Source: Selaginella moellendorffii (taxonomy: Eukaryota > Streptophyta > Lycopodiopsida > Selaginellales > Selaginellaceae). From it: a stretch of 64,000 bases of DNA. Positions 1-11,167 of the stretch are shown here, one piece after another. The notes under the pieces were generated by a model that worked only from the letters and a program-made list of their open reading frames with translations, was not told the origin of the DNA and did not search any database. The first letter of the stretch is position 1, and every line of letters starts with the position of its first letter. The stretch is taken from positions 959,650 through 1,023,649 of the forward strand of contig NW_003314291.1 of NCBI RefSeq assembly GCF_000143415.4, read 5' to 3'. Made by a program: the position numbers and the translations under genes.

Positions 1-1011
1 GTGGCGAGCCTGGAAAGGGGTAATGCTCTACACTCCCGAGCGGTGGACTGTGGCCTAGACTTGGACATCTTCGTCGCCAACACGCTCGTCGACATGTACG
101 CCAAGTGCGGGAGCATGGCGAGAGCTCGCAGCGTCTTTGACAAACTTTGGCACCGAGACGTCGTCTCGTGGACCGCTCTCATCCTGGGCTACGCCGAGAA
201 CGGCGACGCGGAGGTGGCTCTCGAGTTGTATTCGCGGATGAGACGCGATGGCTGCGAGCCCGACTCGAAAACACTGGTGGCGGCTCTGGTGGCGTGTGGG
301 AACTTGGTGGCGCTGGATGCTGGGAGGAGGATCCACGACGACGCAAGGAGGCTCGAGCTACACAGCAACGTACTCGTTGGCAACGCTCTGGTGGATTTCT
401 ACGCGACGTGTGGAAGCATGGAAGCGGCCGAGGAAGCTTTCAGCTCGATCACCAGGAAGGATACTATATCCTGGAACTCGCTCGTCACAGGTTACAGCAA
501 GCAGGGTGACGCCGAGAAGGTCTTGAGTTTGTTCCAGCGGATGCAAGAAGGTGGCGGCGAGAGGATCAAGCCAAACTCCATTACTTTTCTCTCGGTTCTC
601 TCGGCGTGTGGCCACTGCGGACTCGTCGACAAAGGAAGAGAGATCTTCCAGGCCATGGCGAAGCAGCACGGTGTAGAGCCCGGGATGGAGCACTTTCACT
701 GCGTGATCGACATGCTGGGACGCGGTGGTCACCTGGAACAAGCTTTGGAGACGATCGAGGCCATGCCTTGGGCAGCCGACGCCACGACTTGGACGATCGT
801 TCTATCCTCGTGCCGGAAGTGGAAGAACGCGAGGATTGGAAGGGTGGCGTTTGATCGATTGATGGAGTTGGATGGAGGCAAGGAGTCGTCGACTTACTTG
901 CTCATGGCGGGGATTTACGCGAGCGCTGGAATGCGGGCGGAGAAAGAAGAAGTGCTCCAGCTGGCACGCCACGTGTCTGGTGACGTGGACGTTATTACTG
1001 ACACGACATAA
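1..1011 (+). CDS. PLS-class pentatricopeptide repeat protein, 3' part
   Basis: This is the C-terminal 336 residues of a PPR protein; the frame is open from base 1, so the true start lies outside the window and the GTG at base 1 should not be taken as a start. Tandem helical repeats are visible: VANTLVDMYAKCGSMARAR, then VVSWTALILGYAENGDAEVAL, then SNVLVGNALVDFYATCGSM. An E-like tail follows (HFHCVIDMLGRGGHLEQAL, WTIVLSSCRKWKNARIG). There is no DYW deaminase domain. Family knowledge: PLS PPR proteins bind organellar RNA one base per repeat, usually for RNA editing or processing in mitochondria or plastids. The transit peptide, if any, is upstream of the window. The gene is intronless in the visible part. 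The target RNA cannot be read from this fragment. Confidence 0.9.
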   Translation: MASLERGNALHSRAVDCGLDLDIFVANTLVDMYAKCGSMARARSVFDKLWHRDVVSWTALILGYAENGDAEVALELYSRMRRDGCEPDSKTLVAALVACGNLVALDAGRRIHDDARRLELHSNVLVGNALVDFYATCGSMEAAEEAFSSITRKDTISWNSLVTGYSKQGDAEKVLSLFQRMQEGGGERIKPNSITFLSVLSACGHCGLVDKGREIFQAMAKQHGVEPGMEHFHCVIDMLGRGGHLEQALETIEAMPWAADATTWTIVLSSCRKWKNARIGRVAFDRLMELDGGKESSTYLLMAGIYASAGMRAEKEEVLQLARHVSGDVDVITDTT

Positions 1012-1149
1012 TATATAATCACGACCACTTGGCTATTTGGCGGACACGTGGACAGCAATGGGCGACTCACATTTCCCTGAAATTGGGAGCACACATTTTG
1101 GGTTGTCTCTTTCCCCTAGCGCGCTTGTCTCCGTACGATCATCCACGTG
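970..1149. promoter_or_regulatory. three G-boxes upstream of the BOU-type carrier
   Basis: The palindrome CACGTG occurs at 970-975 (inside the end of the PPR gene), 1045-1050 and 1144-1149. G-boxes are the binding core for bZIP and PIF-type bHLH factors in light and ABA responses. They sit 155-334 bp before the ATG of the carrier at 1304. Function is inferred from position only. Confidence 0.5.
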
Positions 1150-1303
1150 TCACTCATCGAGGCGATCCCGTTTGGGTTGTGTATGTTGATCCATTAGCTC
1201 GCGCGCTAGGGATTCGCATTCTCGCCTGGATCGATCGATCGATCGGTCCGACGCGCATTGCGATCTCCCTCGCGGCGGCGAATTGGGCTGCGAATTGCGC
1301 GCA

Positions 1304-2200
1304 ATGGATGTGGCCAAGGATCTAACGTCGGGGACGCTGGCGGGCGTGGCGCAGCTCCTCGTCGGCCACCCCTTTGACACGATCAAGGTGAAGCTCCAGA
1401 GCCAGCCCGCCCCCCGCCCAGGTGAGCCGCCAATCTACGCTGGCGCCATAGACGCCGTCAAGAAGACCCTGGCGGCGGAGGGATCCCGGGGCCTCTACAA
1501 GGGCATGGGCGCGCCGCTGGCCACCGTCGCGGTCTTCAACGCTGTGCTCTTCGCGTCGCGCGGCCAGATGGAGAGCATATTCCGCGAGCGCCCTGGGCAG
1601 ATCCTGACCGTCCAGCAACAGATGCTCTGCGGCGCTGGCGCCGGCGTGGCCGTCAGCCTCGTCGCCTGCCCCACGGAGCTCGTCAAGTGCCGGCTCCAGG
1701 CCCAGTCAGCCCTAGCTGCGAGCGGCGCCGCCGGCGTCGCCACCGTGTCGTACGCCGGCCCCATGGACGTCGCCCGGCACGTCGCACGGAACGAAGGCGG
1801 CGCCGTCGTGGGGCTCTACAAGGGCCTCTTCCCGACGCTCTTGCGCGAAGTCCCCGGCAATGCCGCCATGTTTGGAAGCTACGAGGCGATCAAGCAGGCC
1901 TTGGCGGGCGGGAAGGCGACGAACACACTCGGGCAGGGGTCGCTGCTAGCGGCGGGCGGAGCGGCGGGAGCGATGTACTGGCTGGCGGTGTATCCCGCCG
2001 ACGTCGTCAAGAGTATGATCCAAGTTGACGACCACAGCAACCCAAAGTTCCGGGGGACGCTGGACGCCTTCCAAAAGGTATACCGCAGCGAGGGGATCAA
2101 GGGGCTGTACCGGGGATTCGGCCCGGCCATGGCTCGGAGCGTGCCTGCCAATGCCGCCTGCTTCCTCACCTATGAGCTCGTGAGATCCAGCTTGAAGTGA
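1304..2200 (+). CDS. BOU: mitochondrial carrier, BOU (A BOUT DE SOUFFLE) type
   Basis: A 298-residue intronless member of the mitochondrial carrier family. Three homologous repeats each carry the signature Px[DE]xx[KR]: PFDTIKVKLQ near residue 24, PTELVKCRLQ near 125 and PADVVKSMIQ near 230, each at the end of the odd-numbered helix of its repeat. The closing motif GFGPAMARSVPANAACF and the phrase DAVKKTLAAEGSRGLYKGMG match the plant BOU/acylcarnitine-carrier-like group. In seed plants BOU sits in the mitochondrial inner membrane and is needed for photorespiration and seedling growth; glutamate transport has been reported. The ATG at 1304 was chosen because it gives the expected short N terminus (MDVAKDLTSG); an in-frame TTG at 1283 is unlikely. 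Base composition is very GC-rich compared with the flanks. Three G-boxes upstream fit light regulation. Confidence 0.9.
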   Translation: MDVAKDLTSGTLAGVAQLLVGHPFDTIKVKLQSQPAPRPGEPPIYAGAIDAVKKTLAAEGSRGLYKGMGAPLATVAVFNAVLFASRGQMESIFRERPGQILTVQQQMLCGAGAGVAVSLVACPTELVKCRLQAQSALAASGAAGVATVSYAGPMDVARHVARNEGGAVVGLYKGLFPTLLREVPGNAAMFGSYEAIKQALAGGKATNTLGQGSLLAAGGAAGAMYWLAVYPADVVKSMIQVDDHSNPKFRGTLDAFQKVYRSEGIKGLYRGFGPAMARSVPANAACFLTYELVRSSLK

Positions 2201-2481
2201 GATCTCGCTCAAACATATATAGAGACCGAAAAAAACAAGACGGGAAAAGGACTACCTCATCGCATTCTTTCTTCTTGCAAAGAAAAAGGTTGTGTGTTTC
2301 ATCATCTTTTTTCTTTGTGCTCGCTTCTTCTTCGTCTTCTTCCCTCTTCAAAACAAGACAGGGCTGCCATTAGTTCTCCGGATAAATTGTACCTATTGGC
2401 CTCTTTCGAATCTGTACAAAGTCCCGCAACATGGGAAGTCCTCCTAATTAGAAAACGCCAGCGCTTGTTTGATGGTGCGAG

Positions 2482-5400
2482 CTAGTTGTCTTCTTCCGGG
2501 GCCTCGTGAAGCCAGCAAAGCCACTTTCCAACTTCGCGAATCGCCTATATACAACGCTATTAGCTAACGAAGGAGACGTGTTTTTATAGTCTAGAGTACC
2601 TGTTCTCTTCCAGGGGTCGGGTCTTTGACGTCGTCCTGCCACTTGAAAAAAGCATTCTCCGAGATAACCTGCACACTCACGATGTGAGTTTCTTTCGCTT
2701 GCCTTGTAAGGTAGGGAGGAAACACTCACCTCGTCCGTGTAAAAACTGTTGAACAAAGCTGTCATTAAGCCGCTAGGATGGCCATGATGATGAGCAAATT
2801 GTTGCACGGCTACTATGTCTGCAAAGGCATGAAACCAGCCCGTCAGTCGACCGACTATAGAACACTCGAACGCAAAAGATACAACATTGTCCTTGACTTG
2901 CGCCGGCAGCTTTGGCATTTGCAGCAGTAACTCTTTTCAAAAGGTCCGAGTACTTCCGTGTGCGTTTGAGAGAAGCCTGCACAGGAAAAAAGAAAGAAGA
3001 GATTTTTTCGAAATAAATCCGCCGTAAAATCTCAAGTATACCTCGTAGTCTTCAGAGGGCACAGGATGGACCGTCTGGTTTAAAACCTCAGTCATCAACA
3101 TGCGTAGAAACCCAGCATTTGTAAACAAAGAGGAAGCGTTTGTCTGTGCATTTGCATTTACCAGTTGAGTAAAGTGAGACCAACTCTGAAAGAATTACGT
3201 ACCTCCAGCCATTTCAAAACTTCGGGAACGGACACATTGTTTGCGAATGCATCCTTCAAATAACCCTCGACAGGGAGAACCTGTATGGTCGTAAAATATG
3301 TCAGCAGAAAACCAATAACATACAAATGGAGCTTGACACTTACAGGGTCCAGACAGAGAAGATTCTTTTTTCTCAAAAACGCCTCGACTTGTCCAGGTCT
3401 AGGATTTAGGACAAAATCTTGAATGTTAACTCCGGCAGCCTTGTACAATCGTAGCATTTCTTCCTCGTTCTTCTCCTTGCGAATAGTGTCCAAGACAGCA
3501 CCAAAAATCTCCAATGCGTCGGTACTCAGCAGTAAACTATCCTTCTCCGCCCCACCCTCTTTTACCAGTTTTTCGACTTGAATTAATGGAAACACATCCT
3601 CCGCAACAAGCTTCCCGACAACGCTTCCTAGGTAGTCAGCGGCTTTCGGAACGTCCACCACTGTGTCTTCAAACACAGAAAGAACAGACGCTATCCTGTT
3701 GATAGATAACAAACTTTAGGAAAAGGAACCTTAAACCTTAAAACATTTGCATACCCTTCTCTCATTTGATCGTAAGTTAGTAGCGCAGGGCTCTGCGATC
3801 GTAGATGCTTGATGAGCGTCGCCATTAGGTCCCGTTCAACGTCCTTTCTCTCGAAAGATTCCAATATCCACTGCGAAACCATTTTCGCGTGATAGTCAGG
3901 CCTTCCGAGTTCCTCAACGCACTGAACTGCTTCCTTCACATCCCTTATGCTGCACATACATTGGCACTGCATTAGAAACAAAAAATGCACTGGATAGAAA
4001 ACCAATACTGAACCTGTAGTACTCTTCAATGGCCAGAGTACTTTTCTTTCTCAGCTGCTCTTCTGTCAGTGCTGGGGGCTGAGAGACTTGTGGTGCAGGT
4101 GTAGGCGGAGTCGATGGCCTTTCTATTGTGGAATAAGCTGCCAGCCGATCACTAGCAGATCGTTCCAAACCACGATACTCCTTCACACCCGGGGCAGCTG
4201 ACATAGGCCTCTCCAATATAGGCCTTTCGCCAGCCCCAAAACCAGTACCACCCCTCGAGAACTCATCCCTGCTTATGTAAGGTTCCCTGTTCATACTTGG
4301 TGCAGTACCAGGACGTCGAAAATCCACTTGCATCTTAGGTGGCACGTCGCCTAAAGCACTCCGTGCAGAGGGCCCGGGAGCACCACGCATTGGACCCCTT
4401 CCAAGTCCTCCTTGAGGAACAAACGTAAACTCCTCTGACCTCTGCGGCATCGGCATCGGCATTGGCCTGCTATCCATAAAAAACTGATCTTCTTTTCGAA
4501 CATCCTGCATGTAACGACCTGGCATTCCTCCTCGACCCATCGGTGACATAGCTCCGGGAGATGGTGGTACACGCCTCATGCTCATACCGCGAGAAAATCT
4601 GTCTCGGCTAGTGTGGGCAAGCCGCTCCTGTTGAGCGTCCCTGTGCACCTCCTCAATCTTCTTGGGACCCTCAACCTTTCTTCGCTGCTGCCAGTCATTG
4701 TTTCTAAGGTCGATAACGTCCTTCAAACCAAATCTCAGTCTAGACGGAAGCTTCGGGTTGTTGGAGAGGTCCAAAATCCTCTCGAAGTAAGCATCTATAT
4801 GAGCCTTTGCCTTGCTGTGATCGATAAGCGAACCGATGGTTGTCATGAGCTTGCAGAGTGCTTCTATATTCTCCTCGTCAGGACTCTGGTATTCTCCCAA
4901 GAGCGACGTGATGCACTGATGCATGATCCGCTCCGTTAGCATGCTCTCCTTGTACAGCTCGCCGATAAAACGGATGTTTCCCAGCATTCGTCTGCGGGCC
5001 TTCACGCGCTTGATCTCACGTTCTTCCGGGGTGATGGCGATACCATCTTCCTCAGTCTTGCCAGCTTCTTCCTCTTCTCTCTTACCACGCTCAAACTCTT
5101 CCTGGCACTTGTTCAGAAGAACCCGCTTGAAAGTAACTTTCTCCCCATCCTCAGTAAACTCGGGCAAGGCAACCGACAACTGGACACAAAAACGTGCGTA
5201 CGTCTCACAAAACGTTGGCTCCATGATGGCTTTGTCGAAAATCTGAGATATCACGCCATAAAGCGTAGCTGCGGTCTCAATCCCCAGGTCCTGAACTTGA
5301 GCAAACAGCTTCTCGAAGTTTTGAGGCGTGAGCTTATTAAGGATGCCCTTCACCTGCCTTTGCTTGGCGTCTTCTTCGTCAGAAACTTTACCAATCTCAT

Positions 5401-7942
5401 AACGCTTCTCTGCCTTGTGCATTGCAGGCAAAGGCGTAGGAGATGGAATGAGACCCTTCTGAGGATGAATCCAGCTGAGAGAATCAACACCACGTCCCGG
5501 AACAATGTGAGGCGGCATGTTGGGAAGCATTGGTGGCGGAAACCTCATCCCTGCTGAAGTGTTACCCGGTCTGAATCCATCAACTCGAATGTCCTGTGCC
5601 CGTCCCGATGGAGTTATAGGCTGCTTAATCCACCTGTCCTCGTCTGCTGGTCGTCGCGGAACTCCCCGGAGTCCCATATCTACTGGCGGGACCAAAATAA
5701 CCTCTATATCCGGCCTAACTTCAAAATCTGGTGGCAAGCTCACGTTGTGTTCCCTTTGCGTCAGCAGAAAGTCCCTACTGTATCTCTTCTGTGTCGAAAG
5801 CTGAGTATTGTCGTCCGGCTTGGGTGCCGGAGTCGGCAAGTCGGCAGCATCTTCCCAATCATCCAACTCTTTCGGAGGCTCCACTTCTACTGAAGGCTTC
5901 TTTTCAGCTTTGACTTCCACTTCCTGTTGCTCTGCCGGTACCACGAGCTCATCCTTCTTCTCGTCGGGAGCCTTGTAAGCGTTGTACAGGTCGGCATTTG
6001 ATCCCGCAGCGTCAGCTTTAGCAAGAATCTTTTTCTTGTTTTTCTTCTTACTTCCTTGTTTCACTTCGACGACCACCTCAGTAGAATGTGAAGCGGACTC
6101 CGATACCAACTTGGGGACAGCTTCCGCAGGTGGTTCCACTTCCAACGCAACCGGGGGAGTTTCAGCATGCTTCTCAACCTCTATCGGCTTTTCGTCATTA
6201 TCGCCATCCTTTTGAGAACCAGCTGCAGCTGCATCGACACTTCCAACCGACTGCTCTATCTCCTGCACTGTGCTACTTTCCGGCGTTGGAGGTGCACCAA
6301 CCTCTACGCTACCTTCAGAAACTGTTGCCCCGGACTCAACGATTTGGTCGGCACTTTCCTGTGGAACATCCACTGCTACGGTTGTGGTGGTAGTAGTCTC
6401 TTCTATGAGCGTCTCTGTAACCGCAGTACTGTCGACAACAGCCTCCGTACCAGCCTCCGCCCGTGCACTATCTAAAAGCTCAGATGGTGTAACTGTAGTG
6501 TCGACATGAGAATCTGTGGGTGGCACTGCCGGAGTCGCAACTTGCGTGCCACGGGGGATAAAAGATGCTCCAGGAGGACCATAACCCCTCTGAGAATCCC
6601 CCATATTCAGAGGGAAAAACGGCGGGCCTGTCGTTGATAGTGGCGTTGAGTAGTGATTCATACCCACCGACGGCGACGGCCCGGTAAAGTTCATTGGTCT
6701 GATTGGCGGCCCCCTTGGTAAAACTGACGCAGGCAACACCTCTTCTTGCGTTTCCGGATTGACAATCTTCAACGCCCTGCTAGCCCGCTGCACAAACGGA
6801 AATGACTGACCATGATGTCCCATCATTTGCTGAGGCACGATCGAGGTTCCAACTTGAGAACCCATCACTGGAGACGGTTGAAACTTAGCTCCGGGTGTGA
6901 AGGCCGGCGGCTGAACTAAATTGTGGTTGTGTTGGAGAACCGGCTGCTGTAAAGGCTGCTGAATCGTGTTCTGAGGTTGAGAGCTGACAACTTGCATCGG
7001 AATTGGCATGTGTGCAGGCCGAACAGGTTGTGTAGGGGGAAGCGGTGCATGATCCAAAACAACGGGTGGCAAAAGCTTGCCAGCGCGAGAAGCTTCATAC
7101 TGCGCCTAATAGCGCAAAACTTGTAAGCAAAGCACACAAGCAACAGAAAAAAAGACTAAGTAAAAACGTACTTGCTCTCGCTTCTGCTCGTCAAGGTTTG
7201 GAGGAGCCGATGTTGTACGAGCTGGAATCTAGACACCCATGAACAATGAAAACATTGCACAAGAACCAGTCAAAGCTATAGATACCTGCACGCCGCCATT
7301 AGGCCCCAACCCTCCGGGACTGAAGCTGCCAAATTGAAATGTCATTGCTGGTTGCCGGGCAATATCTTCAGTAAAACAAAAACTCTATGAATCAGAACGC
7401 CGAGGAACAAGATTAAAGACGACAAACTCACCAGCCTGGGATTTTTCCGGAGTACTCGGAGATAGAGGCTGCTTGCCATTGTTGTGTACTGGCCGCCTAG
7501 GAGCTGGCACAGACACATTACCACCTAGAACATCCCCCATTAAAGAGCAAGTTAACACTAACGAATAAAATAACACAATGTTTCTCACCAGTAGGCCGAT
7601 GAGTCGGCTGCAAAATTGCCTCTCCACCATTCGCATTGTTTGTATACTGCTGCCAGTTATTCTTCCTGCGAGCTAGGCATTAAACCCTTCCACTCAAAGA
7701 GAAAGAAAAGAAAAGAGCAAAGAAGGCTTGGCTTACCTCCGACCCGCGCTTCCATGAGCATTGGGACGAGGAGTGGGATGATTAGAATGAGGGGGAGCGC
7801 TCGCTGAAGGGCCAGGCCCCCCTGCGCCTCCACCCTTTGCTGATCCCTGCGTCGCTCGATACACAGCAGCTCCTCCACGGCCGCTTCCTCCTCTCTTGAG
7901 CTGCGATTCAACTGGATCCGCCTTCGCCTGATTAGTGGTCAT
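2482..7942 (-). CDS. EIF4G: eukaryotic initiation factor 4G with MIF4G, MA3 and a W2-like C terminus
   Basis: Exons read from splice signals: 7942-7737, 7665-7589, 7524-7432, 7365-7286, 7228-7172, 7105-4014, 3943-3755, 3695-3344, 3280-3203, 3143-3042, 2976-2864, 2818-2730, 2668-2600, 2544-2482, about 1,552 residues. Order: MTTNQAKADP start; a block IPARTTSAPPNLDEQKREQ typical of plant eIF4G; a long acidic region; an eIF4E-binding YxxxxL-phi site (YSRDFLL); a MIF4G domain (VKGILNKLTPQNFEKLFAQV onward); an RG-rich linker; an MA3 domain (DVKEAVQCVEELGRPDYHAK onward); and a C-terminal HEAT/W2-like part ending KWLCWLHEAPEEDN. eIF4G scaffolds cap-bound eIF4E, eIF4A and eIF3. One extra A in the run at 2934-2937 breaks the frame of exon 11; all other exon phases agree. 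The ATG at 7942 is the first in the first exon. Alternative: the last exons are spliced differently from my reading. Confidence 0.88.
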
Positions 7943-8397
7943 AAATCCAGAGGCCAGGACACGCTTCCCCGCAATTCGTCCGCGAATTCGCGTCGCCTGG
8001 AAAACCCTAAGAACAAGAACCCTGCTCCGGCGCTGGGAATCGCTGCGCCAGACCCTAAAATCACCTCTAGAATCCCGAGATTTCGATCACCGGCGGGGCG
8101 CCGGCGTGGAGATCGCGCCGATCCAGTGGCTGCACGAGATCGCGCTCATGCATCACATCCTCATGGCGACTGCCGCCACAACACGGAGTCTGAGAGAGAA
8201 ATGGAAGAAGAGAAAGCAAAAACACAGGAAGTAATCGCTACCCTATCCGAGCCTGTAGGCTCGGGCACATCCGTACCCCGAGCCTAGCCAGTCCGCGGTT
8301 CGAGTCGCCTTCCCGACGCGCTTTAACGGCAAAAAGATCGACCACTGGACCGTTGCGCGGCATTTTAGGGTTTAGAAAGAAGAGAGCTTCTTTCGTC
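7943..8397. promoter_or_regulatory. divergent promoter region with telo-boxes
   Basis: 455 bp between the start codons of eIF4G (minus) and the coiled-coil gene (plus). A telo-box AAACCCTAA lies at 8002-8010, and its reverse complement at 8365-8373 close to the plus-strand start. Telo-boxes are common in promoters of plant translation genes. No ORF in this interval looks real. Confidence 0.45.
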
Positions 8398-9626
8398 ATG
8401 GCAGTGACATTGTCGTCGGAGATGGAGAGCTACATGGAGGGATCGATCGCGCATATGGTAGGGCTCTCTTGCGCGGATCAGCAGCTGCGCGAGAAGCTCC
8501 AGCTCGCGGAGCGCTCGCAGCTCGATTTGCAGAGCCAGGTCCACTGCTTGCAAGAGAGATTGCGGGAGATCCAGCAGAAATACAACACGGCCAAGGTAAA
8601 ATCCGCGAGAAAGATCGCTGCTGGAGCCGTAATCTCGCGATTTCTTCCCTTTCTTTCTTGCTTTCCAGGTGGAGGCGAGCTTGAGCGCGCAGGCGCTGAA
8701 GAGGCAGATCGCCGAGACGCAGAAGGTCGCGGAGTATTGCAAGCATCTCAGCGAGGAGTGCTCGCGGCTGGAGAACGAGTGCCTGCTCTACCACAACGAT
8801 AGGCAGATTTTCATGGAGGCGGCGGATGATGCCGAGGAGAGGGCCGCGGCGGCGGAGCATCGCGCGGCGGATGAGCTCCGGGAGGAATTCGAGCAACGGC
8901 GGAATCGGATGGAGGAGGAGCGCCTGGTTCACGACATGGTGGCGTCGGCAGTGAACGCTGCCGCTCTTAGAGCTGTGGAGCGGGAGAGGGACGCGGCCGT
9001 GCACAAGATGAGAGCTTCCGAGAGGTGCGTCCAGGGATTGTTTGGGGAGATCCAAGACTTGAGGAAGGACGCGCAGCAGTACGAAGCCAATCTCAAGAAG
9101 GCGGAAGTCGAGGTAAGAATCGCCCACTTCTCTTCTCTTTTCTCTCTTTGGTAGCCTTGTTCTTCGTTTTGTTATTGTTCTTCCTCCCTTCCTTTTCATT
9201 GCTCTCTCGCTTTTCACTTCCTTGTTTTTGTTCTTGTTCTTCCTCTCTTCTTTTTTATTGTTCTCTCGTTTTTCCTTCCTTGTTCTTGCTAGTGTTTGCT
9301 GACAAGCAATTGTTTTCTATCCGCAGGTGGAATTTCTCTACCAGGAGAACAACGAGCTCAAGCTTTTGCTGGGAGGGAAGTATCCAGGCTCGACGGGGCA
9401 AGCAATCTCACCGCTACACATCCAAGGAGTAAGGTTCACGCCGAGATCAAACTCTTTCATTCAAAGCAAGCTCTCGTTTGATTCCTCGAGTTCTACCTCT
9501 CTGTGCTTCTTGCAGATCAAGTGTCATGCTGCCAAGCCGGGCTGTACGCTGCTAGGCTTGTCTTCCAGACAACCTCTTACACCACTCCGGTCCAATCTCG
9601 CCGAGTGGAGACGACAATACAGATGA
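8398..9626 (+). CDS. plant coiled-coil protein of unknown function
   Basis: Four exons (8398-8595, 8669-9112, 9327-9428, 9516-9626) give about 284 residues, all joined in phase 0. The sequence is almost entirely charged heptad-like helix: REKLQLAERSQLDLQSQVH, CKHLSEECSRLENECLLY, AADDAEERAAAAEHRAADEL, ERERDAAVHKMRASERC. After the helix come NNELKLLLGGKYPG and a short basic tail. No catalytic motif, membrane segment or signal peptide is seen. The last intron (9429-9515) is uncertain because reading through it also stays open. Likely a structural or scaffolding coiled coil; I do not recognise the family with certainty. Its start lies 455 bp from eIF4G, sharing a promoter region. Confidence 0.75.
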
Positions 9627-9893
9627 GAAAAACTTTGCAAAGAGCTCGAGCATCGCCATCGCTGGGAAGCACTGCGAGCAAAGCGAACGACGACTTGTAA
9701 ATTCATCTGGCACGGAGGTTTTTGTAGCTCCGGAAGTTTGCAAGGCAAACTTTTTTTGTTGTTACTTTTTTAAAATGACGAATATACTTGAGATGCCTGT
9801 GTTGCCCTGATTCGGACGGTGTGGATTTGCGCTGGCCGAGCGATGCGTCTCCCGCCAAGATCAAGATGAGGGCGAGAGGAATGGCGCCGAGCT

Positions 9894-11133
9894 ATGGCGC
9901 CCAAGGGCAAGAAGGGAAAGAAAGGCGGGGCGCCGAAGCCAGATTCTGGATGGCAGAAGGTATGGCGATCGCGATCTAGGTCTGTGATCGGTGTGATGAG
10001 TTCTTGAGATGGATTTGTAGGCGCTAGGGAATTTCAAGTGGGAGCGGCCGCTGGAAGCTTTGCCAGATCCAGCTGCTGCGCCGAATTTTGGGGAAATTCG
10101 TGCTACAATCTTGCACGTTTGCCAATTGGTAAGCGATTTTTCTTCCACTACCTCCGTTTCTTTCGCTTAACCTTGGTAGAGTGTTTGCTAGATTTCCATT
10201 CTTTGGAGTAGCAAAGTGAATGAGGCATTTATCGATGAGCTCTTCAGGGCCTCTCGGCCTTCCTTGGTAAGATCACACAAAGCGAAAACATTCCATTCAC
10301 ATTTTCGATGGTTTTAAACTCTAGGAGAAGCTAGAGCTCCGTGGAGCGACGTCCTTGGCAAGGTTTGTCATGCCTGACAACATAGCAAACGCTCTCAAGG
10401 AGTTGGATTTGTCATGCTGCACAGCACTCGAGTATGTTTTCCTCGAGGTACTTCTACGATTTCTCAAGTTTCTTACAGGATTTTTCTTATACTCTCTTTT
10501 GGAGCAGTCGAGTTCTCTGGAGAAGCTATCGCTCGCGAGGTGTGGGAAGCTAAGAACAGGGCACATTGTCGCGCGGGGGCTCAAGGAGCTCAACCTCCAC
10601 GAGTGTAACGAGCTCGTAGACCTCATGTTTTGGAGCGACAACGTGTTAATCTTAAATCCTCCTTACAAGGAGAAAGATCGACTGGAACTCTATTGTCCAG
10701 AGCTCAAAGGATTCCACTGCCCTCCCATGAAGGTAAGTTTCTCTTCCTTTATTCCATTCGATCGTTTTAATGTGTGTTCTTCCAAGCTGGGATCACACAT
10801 CGTCCAAGTTTTTTTGCTTGCAAATCGTCCTCGAGTGGAACAAGTCCAAGTTCCGCTTGCAAATCGTCCTCGTTTTGCTGCGTTCCATGCCAGTGGAAGA
10901 ACAATCCAGTGACAAGCCAAACGCTTTTTTTTCTTGTTCTTCGTTGCTCTCTTCCGCAGATTGTGAGACCAATTGTGGAGACTCCACCTCCATTGAAGGA
11001 ACTCCTCGAGCACGACAAGGTGGTCGAAAGATATGAGATTGAGCGGAACCGTGTTCTCGAGCCAGGCTTCACGGGATTAGCAGACTTTCCGAAGACACCA
11101 TACCTGGGATTTAATTCTTATCGGCTAGCATAG
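9894..11133 (+). CDS. small leucine-rich-repeat protein
   Basis: Six exons (9894-9959, 10021-10128, 10192-10266, 10325-10447, 10508-10732, 10960-11133), all phase 0, give about 256 residues. The N terminus is short and very basic (MAPKGKKGKKGG). Then comes FGEIRATILHVCQL and a few leucine-rich repeats of the RNI/F-box-LRR style: LEKLELRGATSLARFVMP, ALKELDLSCCTALEYVFLE, LEKLSLARCGKLRTGHIV, LKELNLHECNELVDLMF. The tail has ERYEIERNRVLEPGF. No F-box is visible. LRRs of this kind bind protein partners; the partner is unknown. The stop codon at 11131-11133 lies only 34 bases from the stop codon of the opposing LHCB7-like gene, so the transcripts must overlap if they have normal 3' UTRs. Confidence 0.7.
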
Positions 11134-11167
11134 GAATCAATCTAGAACTTATCTTTCTCTTGCGAAG

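Noticed and set aside
8232-8320. A possible tRNA gene (GGTTCGAGTC resembles a T-loop)
   Set aside because: The bases flanking the loop do not form a five-pair T stem, and no acceptor stem or A box lies at the right distance.
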